Positions 1 through 7,028 of a stretch of DNA of 8,877 nt are shown here, piece after piece (position 1 is the first letter of the stretch; each line of letters begins with the position of its first letter). The notes beneath the pieces were generated by a model. That model searched no databases and was not told where the DNA came from. It was given only the letters and a program-made list of their open reading frames with translations. A program made the position numbers and the translations under genes. Source of the stretch: Bacteroidales bacterium (GTDB taxonomy: Bacteria > Bacteroidota > Bacteroidia > Bacteroidales > VadinHA17); assembly GCA_016936695.1 (NCBI GenBank), contig JAFGXK010000032.1, positions 1-8,877 of the forward strand, read 5' to 3'.

Positions 1-84
1 AGAGAGGGGGATTCGAACCCCCGGTACAGTTACCCATACGGCAGTTTAGCAAACTGCTGGTTTAAGCCACTCACCCATCTCTCC
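1..84 (-). tRNA. tRNA-Ser (anticodon GCU), 3' end cut by window edge
   Basis: The minus strand folds as a class II tRNA. The acceptor 5' strand GGAGAGA (78-84) pairs with TCTCT (1-5). The anticodon stem is formed by 41-45 and 53-57 around the 7-base loop TTGCTAA, placing anticodon GCT at 48-50. The T arm has a GGGGG/CCCCC stem (6-10 with 18-22) around loop TTCGAAT. The extra arm between anticodon and T stems is long (roughly 23-40), as expected for tRNA-Ser. This tRNA reads AGC and AGU serine codons. The last two acceptor bases, the discriminator base and any encoded CCA lie beyond position 1, so the gene is incomplete by about 3-6 nt. It lies 88 bp downstream of rlmD on the same strand but has its own promoter. 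Confidence 0.96.
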
Positions 85-102
85 AAATAAGGAAGACGGC
101 GA

Positions 103-133
103 CAAAAATAGGAAATCATGGGTTAACTTCAAA
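103..133 (-). promoter_or_regulatory. Bacteroidota-type promoter for tRNA-Ser
   Basis: Read on the minus strand, TTTG (130-133) is followed after exactly 19 bases by TATTTTTG (103-110). This matches the Bacteroidetes primary sigma factor consensus TTTG-N19-21-TAnnTTTG in full. Transcription would start about 5-8 bp downstream, near position 96-100, leaving a short leader of roughly 12-16 nt before the tRNA 5' end at 84. The tRNA therefore need not depend on read-through from rlmD. The consensus is known for the phylum; the start site is inferred. Confidence 0.8.
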
Positions 134-172
134 ATCTGACTGAATTATTTAATCGTATCCCGTTTTGCCGCC

Positions 173-1579
173 TCATATCCTCTCAAGCAAAATAACATTC
201 TCAACATGATGAGTGTGCGGAAACATATCCACAGGCTGAACTGCCGTCACCCTGTATTTCTCCGACATCAATCCGGCATCCCTGGCCTGCGTCGACGGAT
301 TACAACTAATATAGACGATCCTCGCCGGATTTGCAGCCAGTATCTGATCAACCACATCGCCATGCATCCCTGCACGCGGCGGATCGGTAATAATCACATC
401 AGGCCTCCCCTTCTCCTCAAAAAACTTCTCATTCAGCAAAAGCCTTATATCTCCTGCATAAAATTCAGTATTCCCTATATTATTGATAAGTGCATTTTTC
501 ACAGCATCCTGCACCGCTTCCTCAATATATTCTATTCCGACCACTTTTTTTGCCTTCCCGGCCACATAACATGCAATAGTTCCTGTACCTGTATAAAGAT
601 CATAAACAACCTCATTCCCGGTAAGTCCGGCCAGCTCCATGGCTGTCATGTAAAGTCTCTGCGCCTGCCCCGTATTGGTCTGGTAAAACGAAAGGGGCCC
701 GATCCTGAATTTCATTCCGCACATTTCCTCAAGCAGATGATCATCGCCGCTGAAAAGAACCGGCTCCTGATCGGTAAGCGAATCGTTCTTCTTCGTATTT
801 ACTATATAATATAAAGATGTGATCTGCGGAAACTCCGATCTGAGATACTCCAGCAGACCGTTTATCCTGTCCCTCTCGTCCATAAAGAACACCACTATTA
901 CCATCACCCTGCCCGAACCTGTGTTCCGGATTATCAGATTCCTCAGGAACCCGCTCTGCTGCCGGAGATTGAAAAATGCAAGCGATTTCCGGTGAGCATA
1001 CCTTCTGACCGCATCCCTGATACTGTTCGACGGCTCAGGCTGAAGATGGCACTGCCTGATATCCAAAACTTTATCAAAATAACCCGGAATATGGAAACCG
1101 AGTGCGTCCTCAACAACCCGGTCATTATCAGAAACCATCTCCTCCCTTGTAAGCCAGCGCCTGTCAGAAAAGGTGAACTCAAGCTTGTTGCGGTATTCGA
1201 AAACCTCCGACGATCCCAGTATTGGCCTGACCCCTAAAAGCTCCAGCTTCCCTATCCTTGTCAGACTGTCAATCACCTGCTTTTCCTTGAATTCCAACTG
1301 CTTTTCGTACGGCAGATGCTGCCATTTGCATCCTCCGCATACCCCGAAATGGGAACATTTCGGCACTATCCTGTCGGGCGAGTATTCGTGAAACCTCACA
1401 ACAGTCCCCTCCATGTACTTCCTCCTCTTCTTTTTAACCCTGATATCCACAACATCACCGGGAATCAGCATGGGGACAAACACCACCTGGTTGTCGACCC
1501 TGGCTATTGCATTTCCTTCCGCACCTATATCAGTTATCCTTACCTTTTCCAGGAGCGGCATCTCCTTCTTTCTTCGCAA
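173..1579 (-). CDS. rlmD: 23S rRNA (uracil-C5)-methyltransferase RlmD/RumA family
   Basis: This enzyme transfers a methyl group from S-adenosylmethionine to C5 of a uracil in RNA; RlmD acts on 23S rRNA U1939 (E. coli numbering). An N-terminal TRAM RNA-binding domain spans about residues 8-65. Cys75, Cys81, Cys84 (C-X5-C-X2-C) and Cys177 match the family's [4Fe-4S] ligands. The Rossmann-type catalytic domain has the SAM motif DLYTGTGTI (327-335), DPPRAG (399-404), SCNP with nucleophile Cys426, and the general base Glu460 in the HVE motif. At 468 residues the length is normal. Position 1579 gives a TTG start, preserving a basic RRKK stretch before PLLEK that I recall in relatives; an ATG at 1561 would drop six residues, and the GGAG abutting it is too close to serve as a usual ribosome binding site. 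The gene lies 24 bp after the hydrolase gene, so co-transcription is likely. Paralogues can have other uracil targets, so U1939 specificity is inferred. Confidence 0.93.
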   Translation of the reverse strand: MRRKKEMPLLEKVRITDIGAEGNAIARVDNQVVFVPMLIPGDVVDIRVKKKRRKYMEGTVVRFHEYSPDRIVPKCSHFGVCGGCKWQHLPYEKQLEFKEKQVIDSLTRIGKLELLGVRPILGSSEVFEYRNKLEFTFSDRRWLTREEMVSDNDRVVEDALGFHIPGYFDKVLDIRQCHLQPEPSNSIRDAVRRYAHRKSLAFFNLRQQSGFLRNLIIRNTGSGRVMVIVVFFMDERDRINGLLEYLRSEFPQITSLYYIVNTKKNDSLTDQEPVLFSGDDHLLEEMCGMKFRIGPLSFYQTNTGQAQRLYMTAMELAGLTGNEVVYDLYTGTGTIACYVAGKAKKVVGIEYIEEAVQDAVKNALINNIGNTEFYAGDIRLLLNEKFFEEKGRPDVIITDPPRAGMHGDVVDQILAANPARIVYISCNPSTQARDAGLMSEKYRVTAVQPVDMFPHTHHVENVILLERI

Positions 1580-1603
1580 AATCCGATTGTATTAATATTT
1601 AAC

Positions 1604-2848
1604 TTATTTCAGACTGATCAGAAACTCCAGCCCCTTCATCATTGCCGGTATCACCGCATCACCATGATCGAGTCCCGGAAGTATTTCCTTTTTGCATAAC
1701 TGAGCCGGCGTTCCGGCCGCCATCATCGCATCATAGATGCTTTCCGTGGTTATCGGATCAACAGAGGTATCTCCTCCCCCATGCAGAAAATACAATGGAA
1801 CATCTGTCTTCCATCCAGCAATACTGTTAATCTCAAGCGAAGTCCTGACCGATGAATATTTCTGATCAGTCCATATCCCTTCAAGAAACTCCGGGGTGAA
1901 AAGATCCGGCACTGATGTGGTCAGGTTTGCATTTATCTCTCCAGAATCCTTTTGTCCGTTAAAGAGGTCTCCAAGATCCGAGGCGTAGGGTTCTCTCAGC
2001 AGATCGGAAACCGGATTGGTGAACTGGTCGTATTCTGTATAGGCATTGATGATATATCCGATGTACACCGGCATGGGATATGAACTAAGGCCGGTCATTG
2101 CTTCGAAAAGAACAGTAAGATCATAGGGACCTGCCCCGCAAACACTACCCTTAAGGTTAAACAGGCCGGAATAATCGTTTTCAATCGCCTCGTGAAGCGC
2201 CAGTGTGGCCCATCCGCCCTGTGAATAACCTGCCAGATAAACATCATCACTTACAGTTACATCAGTAAGTTCTTCCTCGTCCATTTCATGAACTGCAAAA
2301 AGCATGTCAACTACCGATCTCACCGTAGGCTCCCTGATAAGATAAGGATGTGGGATTCCGGCAGATTCCCCGAATCCCGGATAATCTGTAATGACCACAA
2401 CAAATCCCATTGAAGCAATGATCTCCACAAACTGATACATGGGACTCGATGGAAATTCAGTGGGACAACTGGCATTCAGGGTGTTGGTTCCGTTCTGAAA
2501 ACTCAGAACAGGATATTCACCATCCACACCGGGCACGCAGACCAGACCGGAAGCACTGATCTCCTTTCCCCCTGCTTCAGTGAGGTAGACCACTTTATAA
2601 ACATCCACAGAGTGTTCCACATAAGGTCTCACTGCCCCTATTTCAGGAAAAAATCCTTCAGCTCCATCCAGCAGGGTGTTGATGTAAGATAGACTGTATG
2701 AGGCTACCGACTCCTTTGAAACAAAATAATCGTAGTCTGTTTCCTTGTCTCCCGAACAGGAGTTAAAAACCGCCAGAACAGCGAAAATGAAAGCTGCAAT
2801 AACGATTTTCACTTTATTTACTTTATGTATCGGCATGAACTTCATCAT
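1604..2848 (-). CDS. Lipoprotein alpha/beta hydrolase (secretory lipase-like)
   Basis: This is a predicted secreted serine hydrolase of the alpha/beta fold, resembling the secretory-lipase/esterase family; the substrate cannot be read from sequence. Lysines at the N terminus precede a hydrophobic stretch (about 13-28) ending in FNSC, a relaxed lipobox with lipidated Cys31. The residues after Cys31 are acidic (SGDKETDYD), which may mark export to the cell surface. The catalytic triad is visible: Ser209 in the nucleophile elbow GYSQGG (207-212), Asp360 in HGGGD, and His395 in LDHGD. FQNGT (118-122) and DYPGFGES (155-162) fit the oxyanion-hole region. The length of 414 residues fits these enzymes. 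Two ATG codons occur in tandem at 2848 and 2845, and either could start translation. It is the first gene of a likely two-gene unit with rlmD. An acyl-peptidase or carbohydrate-esterase role is an alternative. Confidence 0.82.
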   Translation of the reverse strand: MMKFMPIHKVNKVKIVIAAFIFAVLAVFNSCSGDKETDYDYFVSKESVASYSLSYINTLLDGAEGFFPEIGAVRPYVEHSVDVYKVVYLTEAGGKEISASGLVCVPGVDGEYPVLSFQNGTNTLNASCPTEFPSSPMYQFVEIIASMGFVVVITDYPGFGESAGIPHPYLIREPTVRSVVDMLFAVHEMDEEELTDVTVSDDVYLAGYSQGGWATLALHEAIENDYSGLFNLKGSVCGAGPYDLTVLFEAMTGLSSYPMPVYIGYIINAYTEYDQFTNPVSDLLREPYASDLGDLFNGQKDSGEINANLTTSVPDLFTPEFLEGIWTDQKYSSVRTSLEINSIAGWKTDVPLYFLHGGGDTSVDPITTESIYDAMMAAGTPAQLCKKEILPGLDHGDAVIPAMMKGLEFLISLK

Positions 2849-2875
2849 TTATTCATTGCTTAATGTATTACAGGT

Positions 2876-2906
2876 CAAAGATAGCGCTTATTGACGTAAC
2901 CGCTTA
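2876..2906 (-). promoter_or_regulatory. Promoter for hydrolase-rlmD unit
   Basis: On the minus strand, TATCTTTG (2876-2883) matches the phylum's -7 element TAnnTTTG exactly. It sits 27 bp upstream of the hydrolase ATG, implying a leader of about 20-23 nt. The -33 position, 19 bp further up (2903-2906), reads TAAG rather than TTTG, so this half is weak. The promoter may be weaker or activator-dependent. Start site not verified. Confidence 0.6.
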
Positions 2907-2908
2907 TT
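2885..2908. repeat. 8-bp direct repeat CGCTTATT in divergent control region
   Basis: CGCTTATT occurs at 2885-2892 and again at 2901-2908, a centre-to-centre spacing of 16 bp. The first copy lies in the spacer of the minus-strand promoter; the second covers the -33 region of both promoters. This placement would suit an operator bound by a regulator contacting tandem half-sites, but chance recurrence in a short AT-rich gap is possible. Confidence 0.4.
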
Positions 2909-2937
2909 TTATGCCTCCCATACTTTTTCTATCTTTG
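2907..2937 (+). promoter_or_regulatory. Promoter for ABC-F operon
   Basis: TATCTTTG (2930-2937) matches the Bacteroidota -7 element TAnnTTTG. Nineteen bases upstream is TTTT (2907-2910), a one-base departure from the -33 consensus TTTG. The start site would fall near 2942-2945, giving a leader of only about 12-15 nt before the ATG at 2957. No Shine-Dalgarno motif is present in that leader, which is common in this phylum. I see no other good match ahead of the three downstream genes, so this is probably the promoter for the whole four-gene run. Confidence 0.7.
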
Positions 2938-2956
2938 CTCAATTTTAAGAATTCAG

Positions 2957-4918
2957 ATGGTTTCGGTACAGAATCTCACAGTATTCTTCGGAAGCTTTGA
3001 TCTGCTTAGCGACATTTCGTTCCTGGTGAACGAGCAGGACAGGATCGGCCTGACCGGAAAAAACGGCGCCGGGAAAACAACCCTGCTGAAAATCATTTCA
3101 GGCAGTCTGAGTCCTACAAAAGGTAAGGTTGACATGTCTAAAGAGACAACAATCGGGTATCTTCCCCAGCAGATGAGTGTAAGCGATTCAACAACAGTAA
3201 TCAACGAAACTCTTTCGGCTTTTTCAGAGCTGCTTGCAATGTCGGAAGAAATTGAAAGGTGCAACAATGAGATAGCCAGCAGGGAAGACTTTCATTCGCA
3301 GGAATACCTTGATCTCTGTGACATGCTTCATGAAACAGAAGAAAAATTCAGGATCTTCGGAGGTAGTAATTATCTGGCTGTAACAGAACAGACACTTACC
3401 GGACTGGGCTTCGAAAGAAAGGATTTCACCAGGCCGACAAGGGAACTCAGCGGAGGATGGCGCATGAGGATAGAGCTTGCAAAGCTGATCCTTAAAAAAC
3501 CATCCCTTATTCTGCTCGACGAACCTACAAACCACCTCGACATTGAATCGATCCAGTGGCTTGAAGGCTTCCTCACCGGCTACCCGGGAGCCGTGATACT
3601 GGTATCGCACGACCGGGCCTTCCTCGATAATGTGACTAACCGCACAATAGAAATATCTCTGGGAAAGACATATGACTACAGGGTACCATGGTCGGAATAT
3701 GTTATTCTCAGGGAAGAAAGAAGAACTCAGCAGGCAGCCTCCTTCCGGAACCAGCAGAAGATGATTGACGACACCGAACGGTTCATCGAACGATTCAGGT
3801 ACAAGCCTACAAAGGCCGTTCAGGTACAGTCAAAAATTAAACAACTCGACAAGATAGAAAGGATCGAGATCGACGCGGAAGACAGGTCAGCAATAAACCT
3901 CCGCTTTCCACCGGCACCCCGATCCGGAACGGTGGTGGTTGAAGCACGTACTTTGTCGAAGAGTTTCGGTATCCATCATGTCCTTAACAAGATATCCATC
4001 ACTATCACCAGGGGCGAAAAGGTTGCCTTCGTAGGCAGGAACGGCGAAGGCAAAACCACCTTATCAAGAGTGATAATCGGGGAGATTGACCATGAGGGGT
4101 CGCTTAAAATCGGGCATAACGTCAAAATCGGATATTTTGCGCAGAATCAGGATGAACTGCTGGATGAAAACATCACTGTTCTCGAGACCATCGATAATGT
4201 TGCCTTAGGTGAAATAAGAACAAAGATCAGGGATATGCTAGGCGCTTTTCTGTTTCGCGGTGAGGATGTCGATAAAAAAGTAAAGGTGCTCTCGGGAGGT
4301 GAACGATCGAGGCTCGCCCTGGTAAAACTGCTTCTCGAACCCTGCAACCTTCTTGTGCTCGACGAGCCTACCAACCACCTCGACATGCGATCGAAGGATA
4401 TCCTGAAACAGGCATTATTCAAATATGATGGCACGTTAATTGTTGTTTCGCACGACAGGGATTTCCTCGACGGACTGGTCACCAAGGTGTTTGAATTCAG
4501 GCATAACAGGATAAGGGAACATCTGGGCGGAATTTATGACTTCCTGAGATACAAGAAGATTGATAACCTGAGAGAAATTGAGAAAAAGGAAAAGGCATCA
4601 GCCGGTAACGGCAAAGAGGATGCCACTTCCAATAAACAGAAGTATCTTGATAAAAAGGAATACGAAAGATCTCTTCGAAAGCTCAGGAAAAACCTCGGGG
4701 ATTCCGAAAAGCGAATCGGTGAGATAGAGGCGGAATTGTCGGAGATCAACATAAAGCTGATGAACAATACAAACCCGGCCGACAGCGATGCTTTGTATAA
4801 AAAGTATGAAGACTTGAAAATGGACCTTGACACGGAAATGAATAACTGGGCTGATTTTTCCCACGAAGTCGAGGAATTTGTTAAAATATCCGATCAAAAT
4901 GGAATATCCGAAACTTGA
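2957..4918 (+). CDS. ABC-F family ATPase (ribosome-associated, Uup/EttA-like)
   Basis: This is a soluble protein with two ABC ATPase domains and no membrane segments, so it is not a transporter. ABC-F proteins bind the ribosomal E site and act on stalled or initiating ribosomes. Domain 1 has Walker A GKNGAGKT (34-41), signature LSGGW (164-168), Walker B LILLDEP with Glu189, and switch His218. Domain 2 has Walker A GRNGEGKT (360-367), LSGGE (445-449), LLVLDEP with Glu470, and His499. Between them lies the charged helical P-site interaction linker (about 250-325), including an RYKPTKAVQVQSKIK-type tip. A lysine/glutamate-rich coiled-coil tail (about 535-640) resembles the Uup C-terminal domain. 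All catalytic residues are intact. Its last 20 bases overlap the downstream thioesterase start. A housekeeping translation factor is more likely than an antibiotic-resistance ABC-F, but the subfamily is not settled. Confidence 0.93.
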   Translation: MVSVQNLTVFFGSFDLLSDISFLVNEQDRIGLTGKNGAGKTTLLKIISGSLSPTKGKVDMSKETTIGYLPQQMSVSDSTTVINETLSAFSELLAMSEEIERCNNEIASREDFHSQEYLDLCDMLHETEEKFRIFGGSNYLAVTEQTLTGLGFERKDFTRPTRELSGGWRMRIELAKLILKKPSLILLDEPTNHLDIESIQWLEGFLTGYPGAVILVSHDRAFLDNVTNRTIEISLGKTYDYRVPWSEYVILREERRTQQAASFRNQQKMIDDTERFIERFRYKPTKAVQVQSKIKQLDKIERIEIDAEDRSAINLRFPPAPRSGTVVVEARTLSKSFGIHHVLNKISITITRGEKVAFVGRNGEGKTTLSRVIIGEIDHEGSLKIGHNVKIGYFAQNQDELLDENITVLETIDNVALGEIRTKIRDMLGAFLFRGEDVDKKVKVLSGGERSRLALVKLLLEPCNLLVLDEPTNHLDMRSKDILKQALFKYDGTLIVVSHDRDFLDGLVTKVFEFRHNRIREHLGGIYDFLRYKKIDNLREIEKKEKASAGNGKEDATSNKQKYLDKKEYERSLRKLRKNLGDSEKRIGEIEAELSEINIKLMNNTNPADSDALYKKYEDLKMDLDTEMNNWADFSHEVEEFVKISDQNGISET

Positions 4919-5660
4919 AAAAGAATACCCCGTTCATGTTTATGATACAGGCCCCGACGGACATCTGAGCCTTTATGCCCTGTTTAACTATTTCCAGGAT
5001 ATCGCATCCGACCACGCAGCTATACTAGGTTACGGAAGAGATGAACTGCTGAAGCAAAATCATTTCTGGGTACTTTCAAGAATCTATGCGGAGATAAACG
5101 CCCTTCCAGTGTGGGAAGAGAAAATCAAACTTGCCTCCTGGCCCAGGGGAACCGACAAGCTATTCGCCCTGAGGGATTTTGAAATGAAATCGGCTGAGGG
5201 AAAACTATTGGCACGCGCCACTTCATCGTGGCTGATCATTGACAGGGACAGCAAACGGATCCAGCGCCCCGATAATAACCTGACCCGGCTTAACTCAGCC
5301 GTTCCGGGGGAAACCGGAATAGTGAGAAATGCGGAAAAAATTGAACCGGCTGTTACCGCAGGTCCATCATCTCCTCCCTTCAGTGTCAGAATAAGCGACC
5401 TGGACCTCAACCTTCATACAAACAACACAAGCTACCTGAACTGGGTTACTGATACATATGACCTTGATTTCATGCTTCAGAATGCTCCTTTATCGGTTGA
5501 AATAAACTATCTTTCCGAATCTCGATTCAACGATACTGTAGAAATTCTGACTTCCGGCAACGGGGGCGATCCAAACCTGTTAAGCCATTCGGTAATACGG
5601 CCGGGCGACAGCACCGAACTTTGCAGGGTCAGAATACTTTGGAAAAAAATACTTTCATAA
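4899..5660 (+). CDS. Acyl-ACP thioesterase (FatA/FatB-like, double hotdog)
   Basis: This enzyme would hydrolyse acyl-acyl carrier protein to release free fatty acid in the cytoplasm. The 253 residues fit two tandem hotdog domains (about 5-125 and 155-250). The second holds the diagnostic block SDLDLNLHTNNTSYLNW (166-182), whose Asp169, Asn171 and His173 match the D-x-N-x-H catalytic set of plant FatB enzymes. The plant-type Cys is not apparent where it would be expected; the nearby segment reads VEINYLSES. The first domain has the typical NYFQDIASDHA and HFWVLSRI segments. I chose ATG 4899 because it starts just before the conserved region; a TTG at 4878 would add seven residues. The ATG lies 20 nt inside the end of the ABC-F gene in another frame, which suggests translational coupling. 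Chain-length preference cannot be predicted. A related 4-hydroxybenzoyl-CoA-type thioesterase is less likely. Confidence 0.88.
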   Translation: MEYPKLEKEYPVHVYDTGPDGHLSLYALFNYFQDIASDHAAILGYGRDELLKQNHFWVLSRIYAEINALPVWEEKIKLASWPRGTDKLFALRDFEMKSAEGKLLARATSSWLIIDRDSKRIQRPDNNLTRLNSAVPGETGIVRNAEKIEPAVTAGPSSPPFSVRISDLDLNLHTNNTSYLNWVTDTYDLDFMLQNAPLSVEINYLSESRFNDTVEILTSGNGGDPNLLSHSVIRPGDSTELCRVRILWKKILS

Positions 5661-5678
5661 CCTTAACAAGCAAGGAAA

Positions 5679-7019
5679 ATGAAACGGAACAATCCTTTAA
5701 GGAATCACAGCATAATTATTATTACCGGACTCTTCCTGATGGTCATGGCATCGTGCGGCATCACGAAAAACGCCGCGATCGACACCAAGGACCTCTCCTA
5801 TCTCTATAACCCGACAAAGACATCCTTCAGACCGGGGTTCAGCGTTTACAACGAATCAGACTACCTCTCAGTCCTAACCATGAGGCTCCCCGCCACCAGC
5901 CTCTTCTTTTCGGAAGCCAACCCAAGGGGAATTCCTGTTGCCCAGATCATGGTAACAGTCAAATTGTACAATATCACAGGAGGAAGGATACTGGCTGACA
6001 CCGCCTTCATTGACCTGGACATCATAAAGGAGGAAGGCCGTCTGGAATACCTTTATAAACTTCCTCTCAAAGTCGGGCCGGGATTAGAATACAATGCTGA
6101 AGTGAAAATCCTCGACCAGCTGAGGGCGGAGGTTGTTCAGTCGTTTGTGGCCTTTAATACCGTATCCCCCAGCAACAAATACAACTACATCGTTAGAAGC
6201 CATACAAGCAAAAATGAGTTGCCTGGCCAGGTTATAAGGCCAAACCAGCGCGTAAATCTTCTGTACCCGAAAAGACCGCCCGACAGCCTTTTTATATCGG
6301 TTTTCAAACCCCTGTCCGAGGTACCATATCCACCTTCAATATTACTTCCCGAAAAAACAATCGACTACGACCCCGATACAATCATAGCATTATCATATTC
6401 TGACACACTGCCGCTCATGTTCCCGGACGAGGGAGTCTATTTCTGCACTCCTGAAAGGGAACTGGAGGACGGCTTTACCTTCCTCAATTTCGGACCCGGT
6501 TACCCCGCTGTGAACGATCCGCTGGAGATGATCAGACCTCTTGCCTACCTGGCTTCAGAGGAGGAAATGAATACCATGCTTTCCTCCGAGAGGCCAAAAC
6601 TTGCACTCGATGATTTCTGGCTGAAATGCGGAGGAAACGTCGACAGGTCAAGGGAACTGATCCGTATCTTCTACACCAGGGTACTCTACGCCAATTACTA
6701 CTTCACTTCCTTCAAGGAAGGATGGAGAACGGAAAGAGGAATGATTTACACTATCTACGGACCTCCCGACAAAGTCTACAAAAACTCTGAAGAGGAGAGC
6801 TGGGGCTACAGGAGGCCTGTCCTGAAATCGTCATGGGGAGGAAGGGTCCATCTTCAGGAGCAATACCTGTTCTTCAACTTCAAAATCAGAAAGAGCCGTT
6901 TCTCCGACAACGATTTCTACCTCAGCAGAAGCGAAACCCTTGTCTCATACTGGGACAGGGCGGTTGCCAGCTGGCGGAGCGGACTTGTTTTCAGACTCGA
7001 CAATCCGGAGGATCTATAG
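5679..7019 (+). CDS. GWxTD-domain lipoprotein of unknown function
   Basis: The N terminus (MKRNN, then a hydrophobic helix at about 11-24 and lipobox MASC) predicts lipidation at Cys26. The next residues, GITKNAAID, lack the acidic cluster used for surface export, so an inner face of the outer membrane or periplasmic location is likelier. The C-terminal part contains GWRTERGMIYTIYGPPD (348-364), the hallmark of the GWxTD domain, with Glu in place of the usual Asp. The first ~165 residues look beta-rich and may form an immunoglobulin-like or similar domain; residues 165-300 match nothing I recognise. No catalytic motif is evident. An AAGGA motif at 5672-5676 sits just upstream of the ATG, and the gene starts 18 bp after the thioesterase stop and ends 9 bp before rlmB. 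The domain assignment is firm; the function of the family is not known to me. Confidence 0.87.
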   Translation: MKRNNPLRNHSIIIITGLFLMVMASCGITKNAAIDTKDLSYLYNPTKTSFRPGFSVYNESDYLSVLTMRLPATSLFFSEANPRGIPVAQIMVTVKLYNITGGRILADTAFIDLDIIKEEGRLEYLYKLPLKVGPGLEYNAEVKILDQLRAEVVQSFVAFNTVSPSNKYNYIVRSHTSKNELPGQVIRPNQRVNLLYPKRPPDSLFISVFKPLSEVPYPPSILLPEKTIDYDPDTIIALSYSDTLPLMFPDEGVYFCTPERELEDGFTFLNFGPGYPAVNDPLEMIRPLAYLASEEEMNTMLSSERPKLALDDFWLKCGGNVDRSRELIRIFYTRVLYANYYFTSFKEGWRTERGMIYTIYGPPDKVYKNSEEESWGYRRPVLKSSWGGRVHLQEQYLFFNFKIRKSRFSDNDFYLSRSETLVSYWDRAVASWRSGLVFRLDNPEDL

Positions 7020-7028
7020 AATAAGCCA

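Noticed and set aside
206..814. 202-codon open frame on the plus strand
   Set aside because: It lies wholly antisense to rlmD, whose motifs are intact. The translation is rich in His, Ile, Cys and Arg with no domain, promoter or ribosome binding site.
3224..3610. 128-codon open frame on the minus strand inside the ABC-F gene, plus similar ones at 4147-4485 and 4534-4897
   Set aside because: All are antisense shadows of the ABC-F coding sequence. Their serine/phenylalanine-rich composition mirrors the Lys/Glu-rich sense strand.
4878..4898. TTG at 4878 as the thioesterase start
   Set aside because: It adds only seven poorly distinctive residues, and the GAGG at 4871-4874 is just 3 bases from the TTG. 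The ATG at 4899 is the simpler choice.
2957..4918. ABC-F protein as an antibiotic-resistance determinant
   Set aside because: It sits in a housekeeping operon with no mobile elements, and its Uup-like coiled-coil tail favours a general translation role. Resistance cannot be excluded but nothing here supports it.
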